From Unio delphinus (taxonomy: Eukaryota > Mollusca > Bivalvia > Unionida > Unionidae), in contig JAQISU010000248.1 in NCBI GenBank assembly GCA_029339505.1, positions 124,001 through 188,000 on the forward strand: 64,000 nucleotides of DNA, given 5' to 3'. Positions 15,880-25,496 of the stretch are shown here, one piece after another. The position numbers were made by a program, and so were the translations under genes. The notes under the pieces are model-generated. The model had not been told where the DNA came from. It saw nothing but the letters and a program-made list of their open reading frames with translations, and ran no database searches. How positions within the stretch are numbered: the stretch's first letter is position 1; each line of letters opens with the position of its first letter.

Positions 15880-16108
15880 TTGTTGTTTAAGGCCATTTTT
15901 CAGCATACGATAGGCTATATATGGCGGCCAGTATTAGTGGAGGAAGAACCCGGGAAAAATCCCCGGAAAAGAACCAAAGTTACTGGCAAGCTTTCTCACA
16001 TAACTACATGAGCCGAATCTTAGACTCGAACCTACGCAGACAGAAGTGAGACGGCAGTGATCCGTAACGGAAAGCGCGTTAGACCACTCGGCCACTCGGG
16101 CCCCCCTA
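15880..16108 (-). mobile_element. tRNA-derived SINE, family A, copy 2
   Basis: The minus strand starts 'cccgagtggccgagtggtct' (A box) with 'ggttcgagtct' as a well-preserved B box, then 'gtgagaaagcttgccagtaa' and 'gccgccatatatagcctatc'. This is the best-preserved promoter of the family in the window. Confidence 0.8.
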
Positions 16109-17520
16109 ATCTAGTAGTAACAAAAGATTAATGCGAAGGTATACTTATATTTGAAGAATATGACCCTCCTGTAATAATTAAAGAACTTTTCACGTTTTTA
16201 AGTATACAATAAAAAAAATGATCAACTGGAAATAAATAAATAAATAAATAAAGAAATAAGTAAATAATAAAAATAAATTGTATATACAGTAATGTATATA
16301 ATTTTGTTTAAGGAAATATTAGAGAAAAGTAAATATTTTATATAAATTAAGTCATAAAAAGAATATTTTTAGATGAATTAGTCTAAACAAATTACCATTC
16401 AGGTAAGCATTTATCAGGAATAAATATCCGGATTGTCTTGTTACATTGTCCTTATGGGTTTTTGTTTTTGAAAGGTAGGGAGGCACACGTCTTTTGTTTT
16501 TTACTTTCACATGAATAAAACATGAATAAAGACAAGCTTTACATGTAATTTTGCTTTTGGATTGGAAATACCCTCATAATTGTAAATTCTGAATTGACCA
16601 AGGCAAAATTTACCCAAAATATTTTATATACCACATACATTAGTAAATTATACCTCAGGAATAGTCTGGTTATATTCTCTAGTGACTGTTTCACTAATTA
16701 CCACCCCCTCCTTGCCCACACACCCATTCCATTACTGGATTTGTGTTCAGTATATACATTGTTCATAAAACGATCACGTTTTGGAAAATTGTATTGTTTT
16801 GCAGGCAATAAAATAAGTTGTTTGCAGTTGCTGTGAGAAATAAACATGAAAAGGAGTATTCATTATTTGCAAATTTGTTATTTCTGATGCTCCGACCTTT
16901 AATACCATACTTATTAACCTGAGATGAAATTTTAAATTTGTCCTATTATCCGTTTTATCAATAAATTACGATGGATTCTCTGACAACAGGATACCAACTT
17001 ATTGGTACTATAAATTAACACATGGAGTGCAAGCGTGACCTATCCCTCGGCATGATTCTACTTTTGTCATGCGTCTTTTATCGCTTCAGAATAGCCTAAA
17101 ATTCTGAAAAGCTACACATATCCATTCAGACTATAATAACATACCATCGCACAACTCTCAGAGGACCAGTAACCTTTATTTTCACCATTACGGTCACAGT
17201 CTTTCAAAAGGACACAAGTAGATAGAAGCAGCCGATTTCACTAGATTCTATCCTGCCTGAAAGTGCCATAACAGTGTATCTACATTTATTCAGTTTATTT
17301 CTTGGTTAATGAGAATATATATTGAAAATACGAATGTAAAAAATCAGATTGAAAACTTATAAGTAATAACTGCATGCGAGCCGATCTAATATCGCGTGTG
17401 CACCTGTTTACGATAATAACCGAACGCAACTGCCGACCACTTCCGGTATTTAGTGAAAACAAGCGTGACGTCATATTTTGAACACTTGTTGTAAAGAATA
17501 GCCGAGTCGGTATCGTCACA
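16109..17520. other. Non-coding host DNA
   Basis: An (AAAT)n microsatellite at about 16230-16262 and a copy of the dispersed repeat shared with 7340-7432 at 17168-17262 are the only features seen. Confidence 0.5.
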
Positions 17521-17547
17521 TTATGAAAAAGTCTTCAGAAACTCAAC

Positions 17548-17781
17548 ACTAAAGCTGCGATTTTGAAGGAAGTGAATTTGTCACGGTCCTGCGGGTCTTC
17601 GTCATTCGAAGATGGTGATTTAATAAGCTCAGAATATAATGATAATGGTGTAGAAGCGGCTGCCGGCACCCAAATTAATCCGAACTAGTTTGAAACCTAT
17701 GTTTCCAATTCCGACGAATACGAAGTTGCAGATGAAGATGACGAAGAAGAAAGACAAGATAGATTGACGGACAATTCATGA
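17548..17781 (+). pseudogene. Acidic, Ser-rich reading frame with one stop, upstream part of a P2X7-domain gene (inferred)
   Basis: The frame runs from 17548 to a TGA at 17779 with one in-frame TAG at 17686. It encodes a low-complexity acidic stretch with 'SRSCGSSSFEDGDLISSEYN' and 'EYEVADEDDEEERQD'. No initiation codon is in frame. Short acidic N-termini of this kind commonly precede the P2X7-type zinc domain in invertebrate genes, and such a domain lies about 560 bases downstream; the link is inference. It could be a first exon that decayed or a chance open frame. Confidence 0.35.
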
Positions 17782-18343
17782 TAATTGTTTTCTGAATATG
17801 TCTTCGACCTAAGTTACTATAAATATATGTATCCGACGACATTTGCAGTACTGTTCAACAGTATCCTGTTCGTTTACAAACGAATTTGTTTCTCACCTGT
17901 AATAAAGGATGTACAAGTGTATTGCATTTCATGGGTAGAGACGTATTTATACGTTGATAAGTAAAAGGTACATCGGATCACAGTTGCAAGCTTCGAAAAC
18001 CTGTGAACAATTTCATATTATCTAGAAGTACTTTATATTCCTAGGAGAGGATGTCCTCTTTTACTGATATATGATAGTAAAATTGAATCAATCGTTTGTA
18101 AACTGTATTATAAGTTAAAATTTCGAATTTCTCACATGTCTGCTAGTGTATGTTATAAACTATGAAATAAACCCTTTTTTTCTGTGGTAATTATCTACTT
18201 GCAACTTCTATTTTCTTTCATCTCTAATTTAATTGTACAGTGCTTTACTAAATGTTTTACCTGTACCTGACTTTAGTAAGTTTGTATCATTGTACTGTGC
18301 TGCTGATGTGTTCATAAATATAGGAATACTTTTGATAAGCATA

Positions 18344-18605
18344 GCACCATGCCTTAAAGAAAACTATTTTAGGTGTAATTGTGGACATTGTTTGGTAATG
18401 CCCACAGCAAGGGAATGTGTGCATTGTTGTGACATAGATAAGATCAAAGTGTCTGCAATGAATACCAGAGATACAATGTATACCCCACCATCCATTATTC
18501 AGTCCAGTTTGTCTCGACATCCATGCTTTAAGAGTTTCATCCTACCAGTATAGACAACAATTTGGAGAACGTCCAGAACAAGGAAATGAGTACGTATAAT
18601 GAGTA
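18344..18605 (+). pseudogene. P2X7 C-terminal (ballast) zinc-binding domain fragment, frameshifted
   Basis: One frame gives 'FRCNCGHCLVMPTARECVHC' followed by 'CDIDKIK' and later 'RHPCF'. A second frame, after a shift near 18535, gives 'YQYRQQFGERPEQGNEYV'. C-x-C-G-x-C, C-x-C-C, a later H-P-x-F and a terminal Y-R-Q-x-x-G block are the hallmark of the cysteine-rich intracellular domain of P2X7, which occurs in many invertebrate proteins without the ion channel. The shift and the short length make it a relic. It lies directly left of the Polinton-like element. Confidence 0.65.
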
Positions 18606-18797
18606 ATTTTTCATATTCGTTCGTTTTCATGATCTATACATGACAGCATAGTATCGGGGTTATTAATACAGCAAATAAATCAACCACTTTGTCCAGTCAT
18701 TTTATGCAACCTTCATTGATAGAACCCGTGTTTGAGGCCTACACTGTCTAATCTTTATACCACAGTAATACTGATAAGTCATGCCAAAACAACAACA

Positions 18798-18802
18798 CAT
18801 AT
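18798..18802. repeat. Target site duplication of the Polinton-like element, left copy (CATAT)
   Basis: CATAT immediately precedes the AG-starting terminal inverted repeat and recurs at 35117-35121 immediately after the CT-ending right repeat. Five to six base duplications are normal for Polinton integration. Confidence 0.75.
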
Positions 18803-19027
18803 AGCAACAAATAGGATGAACAGACTGAAACTATTTCAGACAACCCGAAACTATTTCAAACAAAGAAAAACTATTTCAGCAAAATCTTAAAAGATTTCAA
18901 ACCAAAACTATTTTGCAGGCAAAAAAAAGAAATGGTTCGGTTTGTCACACTATTGAGACAGAGTCTCCAGAAAGACCCTGCACTGATGGCATTGTGGAGA
19001 CGAATTGAAAATCCTTTAGGATTTCAA
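18803..19027 (+). repeat. Left terminal inverted repeat
   Basis: Aligned with the reverse complement of 34911-35116. Shared blocks include 'aactatttcagcaaaatctt', 'aaaagatttcaa', 'aactattttgcag', 'cggtttgtcac' and 'cactgatgg'. The left copy has three 'gaaactatttca' units against two on the right, explaining its extra ~20 bases. The stop of the ATPase gene lies at its inner edge. Confidence 0.9.
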
Positions 19028-19683
19028 CCGAATATTTGATCAAGTCCGATACGATATCTTGATCTCGGGTCATGCAAATTTATCGTTACAAATCCATGTG
19101 GAATTGTCTAAGCGTAACTAAAGAAATTTCTAAAAAGATAATAATCCATATCACCGCCGCACCAAGTTTGCCAAATACTTCGTAGCGTATGTGTGTCTAC
19201 TCCATTAAATACAGCAAGAATATTGCAGTTATCTCTGATAACTTTTGGTATTTAAGTGTATCGTTGAATGACATATATCACATCGGTATTTTTATGAGTG
19301 CCTCTGGAAAATATCATAGCGGGATTCTTTTGATTGTCTAACATGACATCATCATATACGACTAAATTGTTAATACTTCCATCAATATCATCAATACTCG
19401 GTGCTTCTTAGATATAAATTCAATAATATCCTCATCAATTTCCGATTTTGCTTTCTGGTTAAAATCCTTTAACACCTCGTAACATCGCTGATCGTCTACA
19501 CTAGGGGCTACTAAATAAACTTATCCCATTTCACCCATCTCGTTATGAAATTAAGATTAAGTAACAATTGTATCTTGCCACTTCCAGATGGTCCGATTAT
19601 AATCATACGAATATAATTTGGTAGCTCTGCATGATGTTTAACTGGATATCGTTTTTGTTCGCCGAAACATCAATTACATTCAT
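19024..19683 (-). pseudogene. A32/FtsK-HerA-type DNA packaging ATPase, frameshifted
   Basis: It would drive ATP-dependent packaging of the viral genome into capsids. The ATG is at 19683 and about 220 codons are spread over three frames. A Walker A 'IIIGPSGSGK' lies near the N-terminus, with the expected Thr/Ser after K replaced by Ile (ACA>ATA-type change). A Walker B-like 'NNLVVYDDVML' is followed by 'FSRGTHKNTDVIYVIQRYT', the arrangement of the A32-like ATPases of NCLDVs, virophages and Polintons. Frameshifts fall near 19600, 19535 and 19400, and a stop follows 'NFFSYA'. It is divergent from the PLA2-like gene with only 17 bases between starts, so a shared bidirectional promoter is likely. 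Confidence 0.8.
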
Positions 19684-19700
19684 GTTATTATAAATAAATT

Positions 19701-20196
19701 ATGGATCTATATGGTGTGAAATGTAAGAAGCTTACTAGCACAAACGACTTGACGATTACAACTAAAAGTAACAGATTAGGACTTGCTGGTAAGTGTGTAC
19801 AATGTGGTACCAAAAAAATTAGATTTGTTTCCCTTGATAAAATCAAGGATTTAAAAAAAACGAGGAGGTAATATTGCAGCCAAGTTAGTAAAATTACCAG
19901 GAACACCATGGACAATATATCCTGGAGAAAAACACCTTCCAGGGTATAGTTAATGTGGACCCGGGACCAGACTCGATATCCGACTTGATGATCAAAACCA
20001 ACCCAAACCTGGTGAATATCCAATAAACGCTATTGATAAGGCGTGTCATGCTCATGATGTTGCTTATAAAAGCAGCAATCTGCAACACAGACGTATCGCA
20101 GATGTAAAATTGATTCATGCGTTGAATTCTATCACTGATAAATTCTTCACAAAAAAAATTGGCTTCATGGTTGATAAAATTGGCGATGAAAAGTAA
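19701..20196 (+). pseudogene. Phospholipase A2-like protein (parvovirus VP1u-type motif), frameshifted
   Basis: The ATG is at 19701. The N-terminal part has a C-x2-C ('GKCVQCGTKK'). After a shift at the A8 run near 19853 comes 'KLPGTPWTIYPGEKHLPG', then 'CGPGTRLDIRL' (Ca-loop-like G-P-G) and 'IDKACHAHDVAY', which is the D-x-x-C-x-x-H-D-x-x-Y active site with the His-Asp pair. Proteins of this kind occur in parvoviruses and in some Polinton-like or adintovirus-like elements, where they are thought to help endosomal escape of virions. A TAA interrupts the frame just before CGPGT. The C-terminus is basic. Confidence 0.72.
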
Positions 20197-20228
20197 ATTA
20201 ATGTTGGGTGCTGGTAATTATTAACATC

Positions 20229-21166
20229 ATGGAATCTTTTTAGTATTCCCCAAGAGGATACTGGAGGGGTAAATCAGCAATCAGTAAACTCGCTAGCGCC
20301 ACAAAAGGTGAAAAATACCACTGCAGCGGATTGGTTATCCAAACAGGCGATATGGTAAATTTATCTACCACCGCCTAAACAAATTAATTTCTCGCATTTT
20401 GATGTCAGCGTCCCTAATGAGGTTCATCAAGCTGATATATTATTTCTGCCGAATGATGGTGTTTACAAGTATGCGCTAACCGTAGTTGATGTTGCGAATA
20501 GATACAAACAAGCTGAACCATTAAAGACGAAGTCATTAACTGATGTGGTTTCTGTGTTTGAAAGGAAGGGTCCTCTGAATTGGCCAAATCTATTACAAGT
20601 TGAACCTGGAAAGGAATTTCAGGGTGCAGTGTTATCAACAATGAAGCATCATAATGTCACCATCAGACGAGGACATACTGCACTACATCGCGATCAGGCA
20701 ATTGTTGAACGATTTAATTGCACACTTCCTGAGTGGTTATTTGGATATCAATACGCGAAGGAATTTATTCAGAATAAACGATTCCGTGAATGGGTCAAGA
20801 TATTACCAGGCGTAATTATTGCGCTAAATAATGAGATTACTCGAACAATGAACATGAAACCTAACAACGCGATTAAAAAAAAAGTATATACCCATAAAAG
20901 CACAAAATGATTTTTCAAAACAAACAATACTTGGCATTGTCACTGTTAGATATTTTTATGAACCAGGAGAGCATGAAGGCAGTAAAAAAAGAGCTAATGA
21001 TCAGATTTGGAGTGTCACCACGCATAAAATATCTAGCATAACACGATTCACGGGTAGACCAGCAATCTATAGATTGGCTTCAACTGCTCCTGAGCGCGGA
21101 TTTACTCGTGAACAACTACATGTGATACCCGAGAATACACAATTACCGCCGCGTGGTCTTAACTAG
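20229..21166 (+). pseudogene. Polinton-type rve integrase, frameshifted
   Basis: A retroviral-type DDE integrase inserting the element. The ATG at 20229 opens a short N-terminal part ('YWRGKSAISKLASATKG' in a shifted frame). The catalytic core follows: first Asp in 'VHQADILFLPND', third acid in 'HRDQAIVERFNCTL', and between them 'LLQVEPGKEFQG', where the second catalytic Asp is expected before P/x-G-x-E-F but a Glu is present. After a shift in the A9 run at about 20873 a C-terminal SH3-like part follows ('VRYFYEPGEHEGSKKRAND' to 'TQLPPRGLN'). The next gene is convergent, its stop 65 bases away. Confidence 0.85.
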
Positions 21167-21231
21167 CACCTCTGTGTCTGTTGCACTCAAGACAAGTCAG
21201 CATCACATTATCTCTGGTATGAGCTACGCTG

Positions 21232-24200
21232 CTATAATTTTCTGTCTACAGCAAATTGGCTGGGGTCTTTATCCGACCAACACCAACGCATTATACAATT
21301 ACAACTCGCGCAGTGATTATTCTGTTGTTGTTTTAGTGTAATTATAAATTCAGCATCAATGTCAAATTTTCTATTATTTTTTTTTGTCCTGTTGTTTATA
21401 ACCAGAGTTTTTTTTCTGATTATGTCGACTCTGACAATATACCTGATTGTTGTGTCATTATAATCTAAAACAACTCTTCGAAGTTGATTTATTCTTCGTA
21501 CTCTGGACACTGCAAGATAAACTATATTCGACCACTCGATGCGATTATCTATGATCCAAACAATTGTATCTGACATAGTCAATCCCTACGAAGAATGTAT
21601 CGTTGCTGAGAATAATAGCTTCCATGGGGACAGCACTGATATCAACTAACACAATATCATTTAATACGAGAATCTGCTTCTCACTTTGTCCTGGAAGATC
21701 AACTTCGATATGTTGTCTTCGTGTATCCTTGGGTCTATAACACAATAGCACTAGAAGTGTTGCATATTTTTCTTTATGCGTGTTAAATAACTTCATCTGA
21801 AGTGTATCTCTGACTATCTTTCTTCTTGCCACTATCAAATCGTTTGGTCTCCACGCTTCCAAGAAAAAAATTAATGGTATTTCTGAAATTATTTCATGCG
21901 CTATTTCACACTGGATTCTATCCGGTTGTAATTTGATTAAATTCTTGAACTCGTGTAATTCATTATCAAGTGATCTATGATCAGCACTAATTTCGTCATG
22001 ATAATCTACAAAATTCTTTAGCCAATTATGTGGAGACAAACCGACAAATGGTGGTCGTTGACCATGATCGCCACACATTATCACTTTTTTATTCGCTAGT
22101 TTCTTGAACTCACGTAATTGTTCATCAAGTGCTCTATGATCAGTATTAATTTCTTCATAATAGTCTACACAATTCTTCAGCCAATTATGTGTGGATAAAC
22201 CGACAAATGGACTCGGTTGACCATGATCGCCACACATTATTAATTTTGTATTCGCTAGCAATAACCACTCGAGAAACATTTGTAATACATCTAACGACAC
22301 TGTGCATATCTCATCCCAAATAATGATTTCAGGAATATATTTCTCGCCCATTCGATCAGGAGACCATTCGTCACATTTCCGTCGAAAAAAAAATATGATA
22401 AGTGCAAGCAATAATTCCTCGATGTTTCATCTCTCTTGCAAGTCTGTGTGTTGGTGTTAGAACAATCATGTTTGATTTCCCTCGAAATAATTCAATCGCA
22501 CGAGTCGTCTTCCCTGATTTACCACAGCCGTTTAAATAACTGGTTTTATATCTGCATATTGGATCGGATATCGAAGGTGCATTAGATAGTTCTAATATCT
22601 GATTATTTTTCAAGTTATTGTTTTCAGTTGTAACATCTTCTGATTTGGAGTAATCACGCAGTATTTCATTTTTAATTCTCCATGATCCCCAACACTCGTC
22701 TATATAAAATGAATCAATGGCGACTCTAACGGCGGATTCAGGAAATCTTTTTATCATCGAAAATAAATTAACAGAAGCATAACCCAGCATAGACGACCTT
22801 ATATATACTGAGAATTTTCTCGATCTGTGTAAATAACAATTGTGCCGAATTTGGTTCCATCAGACAAGAAAGCGTCTCTACGATTGACATATATACCCTT
22901 GGATGTTGCATCTGCGATTATAAAATCGTATTCAGCATTATCTATAATCAACCGCGAAGAATATCGTTTATGGTCGTATTTTCCAGTTTGTGTGAATTTA
23001 CCAATTATTCTTCTAATGAGATATTTTGCGTGTTTATTTCTAACTTCACAGATTTCTTTGGACCATTTCACGATATATTCTTCGTCTAGATTTGGAAATT
23101 GTTTTTGTTTTCGCTGATTATACTATCTAGCCTATTGGGTTTTGGTAACCAGACTTCAGTTTGTTTTCGATATGATATAATCGCTTCACTGACAATCAGC
23201 GATATCAGCATTTTAGAATCAATCATATACCGTAATAATACTATTGGCATCCAGTGTTTTTCAGAGATGTGTCTACAAAACAAACATAACAGCACGGATG
23301 AAAACCCTTAGCGATTTCGAATGATACCACAAGAGCGAATCCGGTTAAATCAAAATCGGGCAGTGGTCCATTAATCGCAACACGGGTCATTTCGTGTGTA
23401 TTATGTCCAAATCTTTTAAAGTACTCAGAACACTCTCCGTACCCGAGAAAATTTCCCGGATAACACGCATATCAACCGAAATAATACTTTTGGGGTCATA
23501 CTTTGTATTCCATAATTCACCATGGCCATAAATAACACAACTATCTTGGAAATCCGAGAATTCTGCGCGTGTTGGTTTCCATAGATTTCTCTTTCTCGTG
23601 AAATGAGCTCAGCTGACAGTATTGTAAAACAGTTTGTTAATAATTGTTCGTTGTGTTCCGTTGAAAAACCACTAGCTAGTTTTATCAATTCGTTGTGGAT
23701 GGCTTCAGTACGATATAATTCGCCGTTGGGTTTTACAAATTGATCGAATTTACCCTCTTTGTTTTCAAAACTCTGAAATAACAACACTGACACAGGATCG
23801 TTTTACTTGACTGCGAAATAAAATCAAACAAATTTCCCGTGTAATATTTTATTGTTCTATCCCGCGGAAATATTGTTACCGAGGATGTCCACGCGTGTGT
23901 ATTATGGTCAATAATTCTGATTGGAGATCCTCTCGATTTATGTTTCGATTCATATAATATCTCGCCTGTTACTGTCGTTACGGTTATTGGAAATTTTAGT
24001 ATCCGTTCTAACGCGGCCCCATTTTGAATTGTTGCGCCTCTCTCCTTCACTGTTAATCCCCATTCGTTTATTCTTTTGCGTCTTAGACTGTGAATTTGTT
24101 ACCACGCAACACATTTGTAAAATGCTCTATTATTCGTGCTGCTACACAATTCAACGACGAATATTTCTTGGGTTTTAATTTTTCAGTACTCGGTTTATCA

Positions 24201-24654
24201 TTTATCGGATAGATCCCATAAACAACTGCGGTTACAGGATTGGATCTCTCGTAATACGGTTTGTCAATTCCAGTCAGAATTCCTGGTTTGGAATCCTGAC
24301 TCACAGTGACAGTTCTCTTATCCTTCAGGATGGGTTCAAATTTGTCGCGTATAATCCAATTTCCCGTTTCTGAACGGATAATGAATTTTACTCTAACAAA
24401 TACTTTTTCTGGTCAAGATGCAAGATTATCACTGCTGCTCTTTCGTCGTTCATGGTAGCATCAACGCCACCATCAATTCGAAATGTTGACCAACAGTGAG
24501 ATGCTCCATCGCTCTTGAATTCATTAAAACCACGGATTTTACCCAACATGCCACTATCACTTATTAGACCTTTTGGTACATCAGTGGAGACGCTATCGAG
24601 ATTGAATTTAGCACTTTTCCAAGGCGTAATTTTCGATAATCTCTCGAACTCCTC
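21232..24654 (-). pseudogene. Large replication protein: tentative protein-primed PolB fused to SF1 helicase, frameshifted
   Basis: About 1140 codons in several frames; no ATG survives at the 5' end. The N-terminal half contains 'IIDHNTHAWTS' and, near 23470, 'IISVDMR' followed by 'GHNTHEMTRVAINGPLPDF', which I read as a PolB motif A neighbourhood. At 22790-22710 'LGYASVNLFSMIKRF' then 'VRVAIDSFYI' looks like PolB motif C with DTDS changed to AIDS. The C-terminal half is an SF1 helicase: Walker A 'NGCGKSGKTTRAIELF' (~22530), motif Ia 'IVLTPTHRLAREM', Walker B 'IIIWDEICTVSL' (~22330), motif III 'IMCGDHGQ' present twice, and motif VI 'YLAVSRVRRINQL' (~21500). The helicase is sure; the PolB reading is inferred from order and motif C. 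A related copy lies at 41275-42440. Confidence 0.75.
21941..22258 (-). repeat. In-frame 159-bp tandem duplication inside the helicase
   Basis: Units 22100-22258 and 21941-22099 each begin 'ctagcgaata' on the minus strand and encode a 53-residue block starting with the motif III segment 'IMCGDHGQ' and including 'HNWLKN' and 'DHR(A/S)LD'. They differ at several positions in protein and DNA. The related gene at 41275-42440 has only one unit. Confidence 0.9.
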
Positions 24655-24700
24655 TTAAATATAATTAAAACAAGTTTTTAAATAAAGAATTTATTATATA

Positions 24701-24980
24701 ATGAATCATTGCAAATGGCTTATGATAGGATCAGTAACCGCTTGTAACAAATCATGCAGAAATGAATTCTGTGGATATCATTTAAAAAGCGTACGTCGTG
24801 GAAGTTTGGGAACGTCACCTTGTATACGATGTGGAGTAGGTGTGCGTGGTAAGTCACAGTTGTGTCTCAATTCTGGTGGTAAGCGATACAGAGAGTTAAA
24901 GAGTTAAAAACTCCATCAAGGATTCCATCAAAGATTCCGTCAATGACTCCATCCCTGACTCTGTCAAAGACAAAATCATA
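24701..24980 (+). pseudogene. Small Cys-rich (zinc-ribbon-like) basic protein, frameshifted near its end
   Basis: The ATG at 24701 opens 68 codons with 'CNKSCRNEFCGYHLKS' and 'CIRCGVGVRG', giving four or more Cys and a His in zinc-knuckle-like spacing. The frame ends at a TAA produced by a tandem repeat of 'gagttaaa'. In the next frame the reading continues into Pro-Ser-Ile/Thr repeats ('TPSRIPSKIPSMTPSLTLS') to a stop near 24980. Function unknown; a DNA- or RNA-binding role is only suggested by composition. Divergent from the replication gene. Confidence 0.55.
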
Positions 24981-25065
24981 AGAACACCTCAAGACTACAT
25001 TGAAAGATTCTCAAGTAATAATTAAACCAAATAATTAATTAGACAAATAATATTATAGTATATAA

Positions 25066-25496
25066 ATGAACCAAGAAATTAGGTCACATCCTACGATAAT
25101 TGATTATGAAGCATCTCGTGATGGCATTGTCAGACACCGGAGACTGAAAAAACCATTAGGGACGGACAATGGTCTTGGGTATTTGATGTTTACTGCTGGA
25201 GGGAAAAAATAGTACTGTCACATAATCGCATACGAGTGTTTCCATGGATTGATAAAAGATGGGTTTGTAATCGATCATATTGATTCTAATCCTAAGAACA
25301 ATTCTTTATCGAATCTACATTATATTACTCAGAGTGAAAATTCCAAACGAGGAATGACTGGAAAACACTCGAAAATGCTAGACCCCTAAAATCATTTAAT
25401 ACAGCAACTAACGAAGAAAGAGTATTTAAATCAGTGAATGAAGCCGGTAGATATTTTGATATTTGCGAACCCTCAGTACGAAAAGTAGCAGAATAA
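25066..25496 (+). pseudogene. HNH endonuclease with NUMOD-like C-terminal helix-turn-helix, broken
   Basis: The ATG at 25066 gives an N-terminal strand region ('GYLMFTAGGKK'), an in-frame TAG, then 'HIIAYECFHGLIKDGFVIDH' and 'SNPKNNSLSNLHYITQSENS', the H...DHID...N.L.NL pattern of the HNH fold found in homing endonucleases. After a frameshift near 25385 comes 'RVFKSVNEAGRYFDI' followed by 'CEPSVRKVAE', matching the NUMOD1 DNA-binding motif. It is related to mobile intron or inter-genic nucleases of phages and large viruses. Whether it was a viral gene or a passenger is unknown. Confidence 0.75.

Noticed and set aside
15990..16108. Possible genuine tRNA gene (good A and B boxes)
   Set aside because: The sequence continues into a SINE body, cannot form a full cloverleaf with a clear anticodon stem, and recurs with the same tail elsewhere, so it is a SINE promoter.
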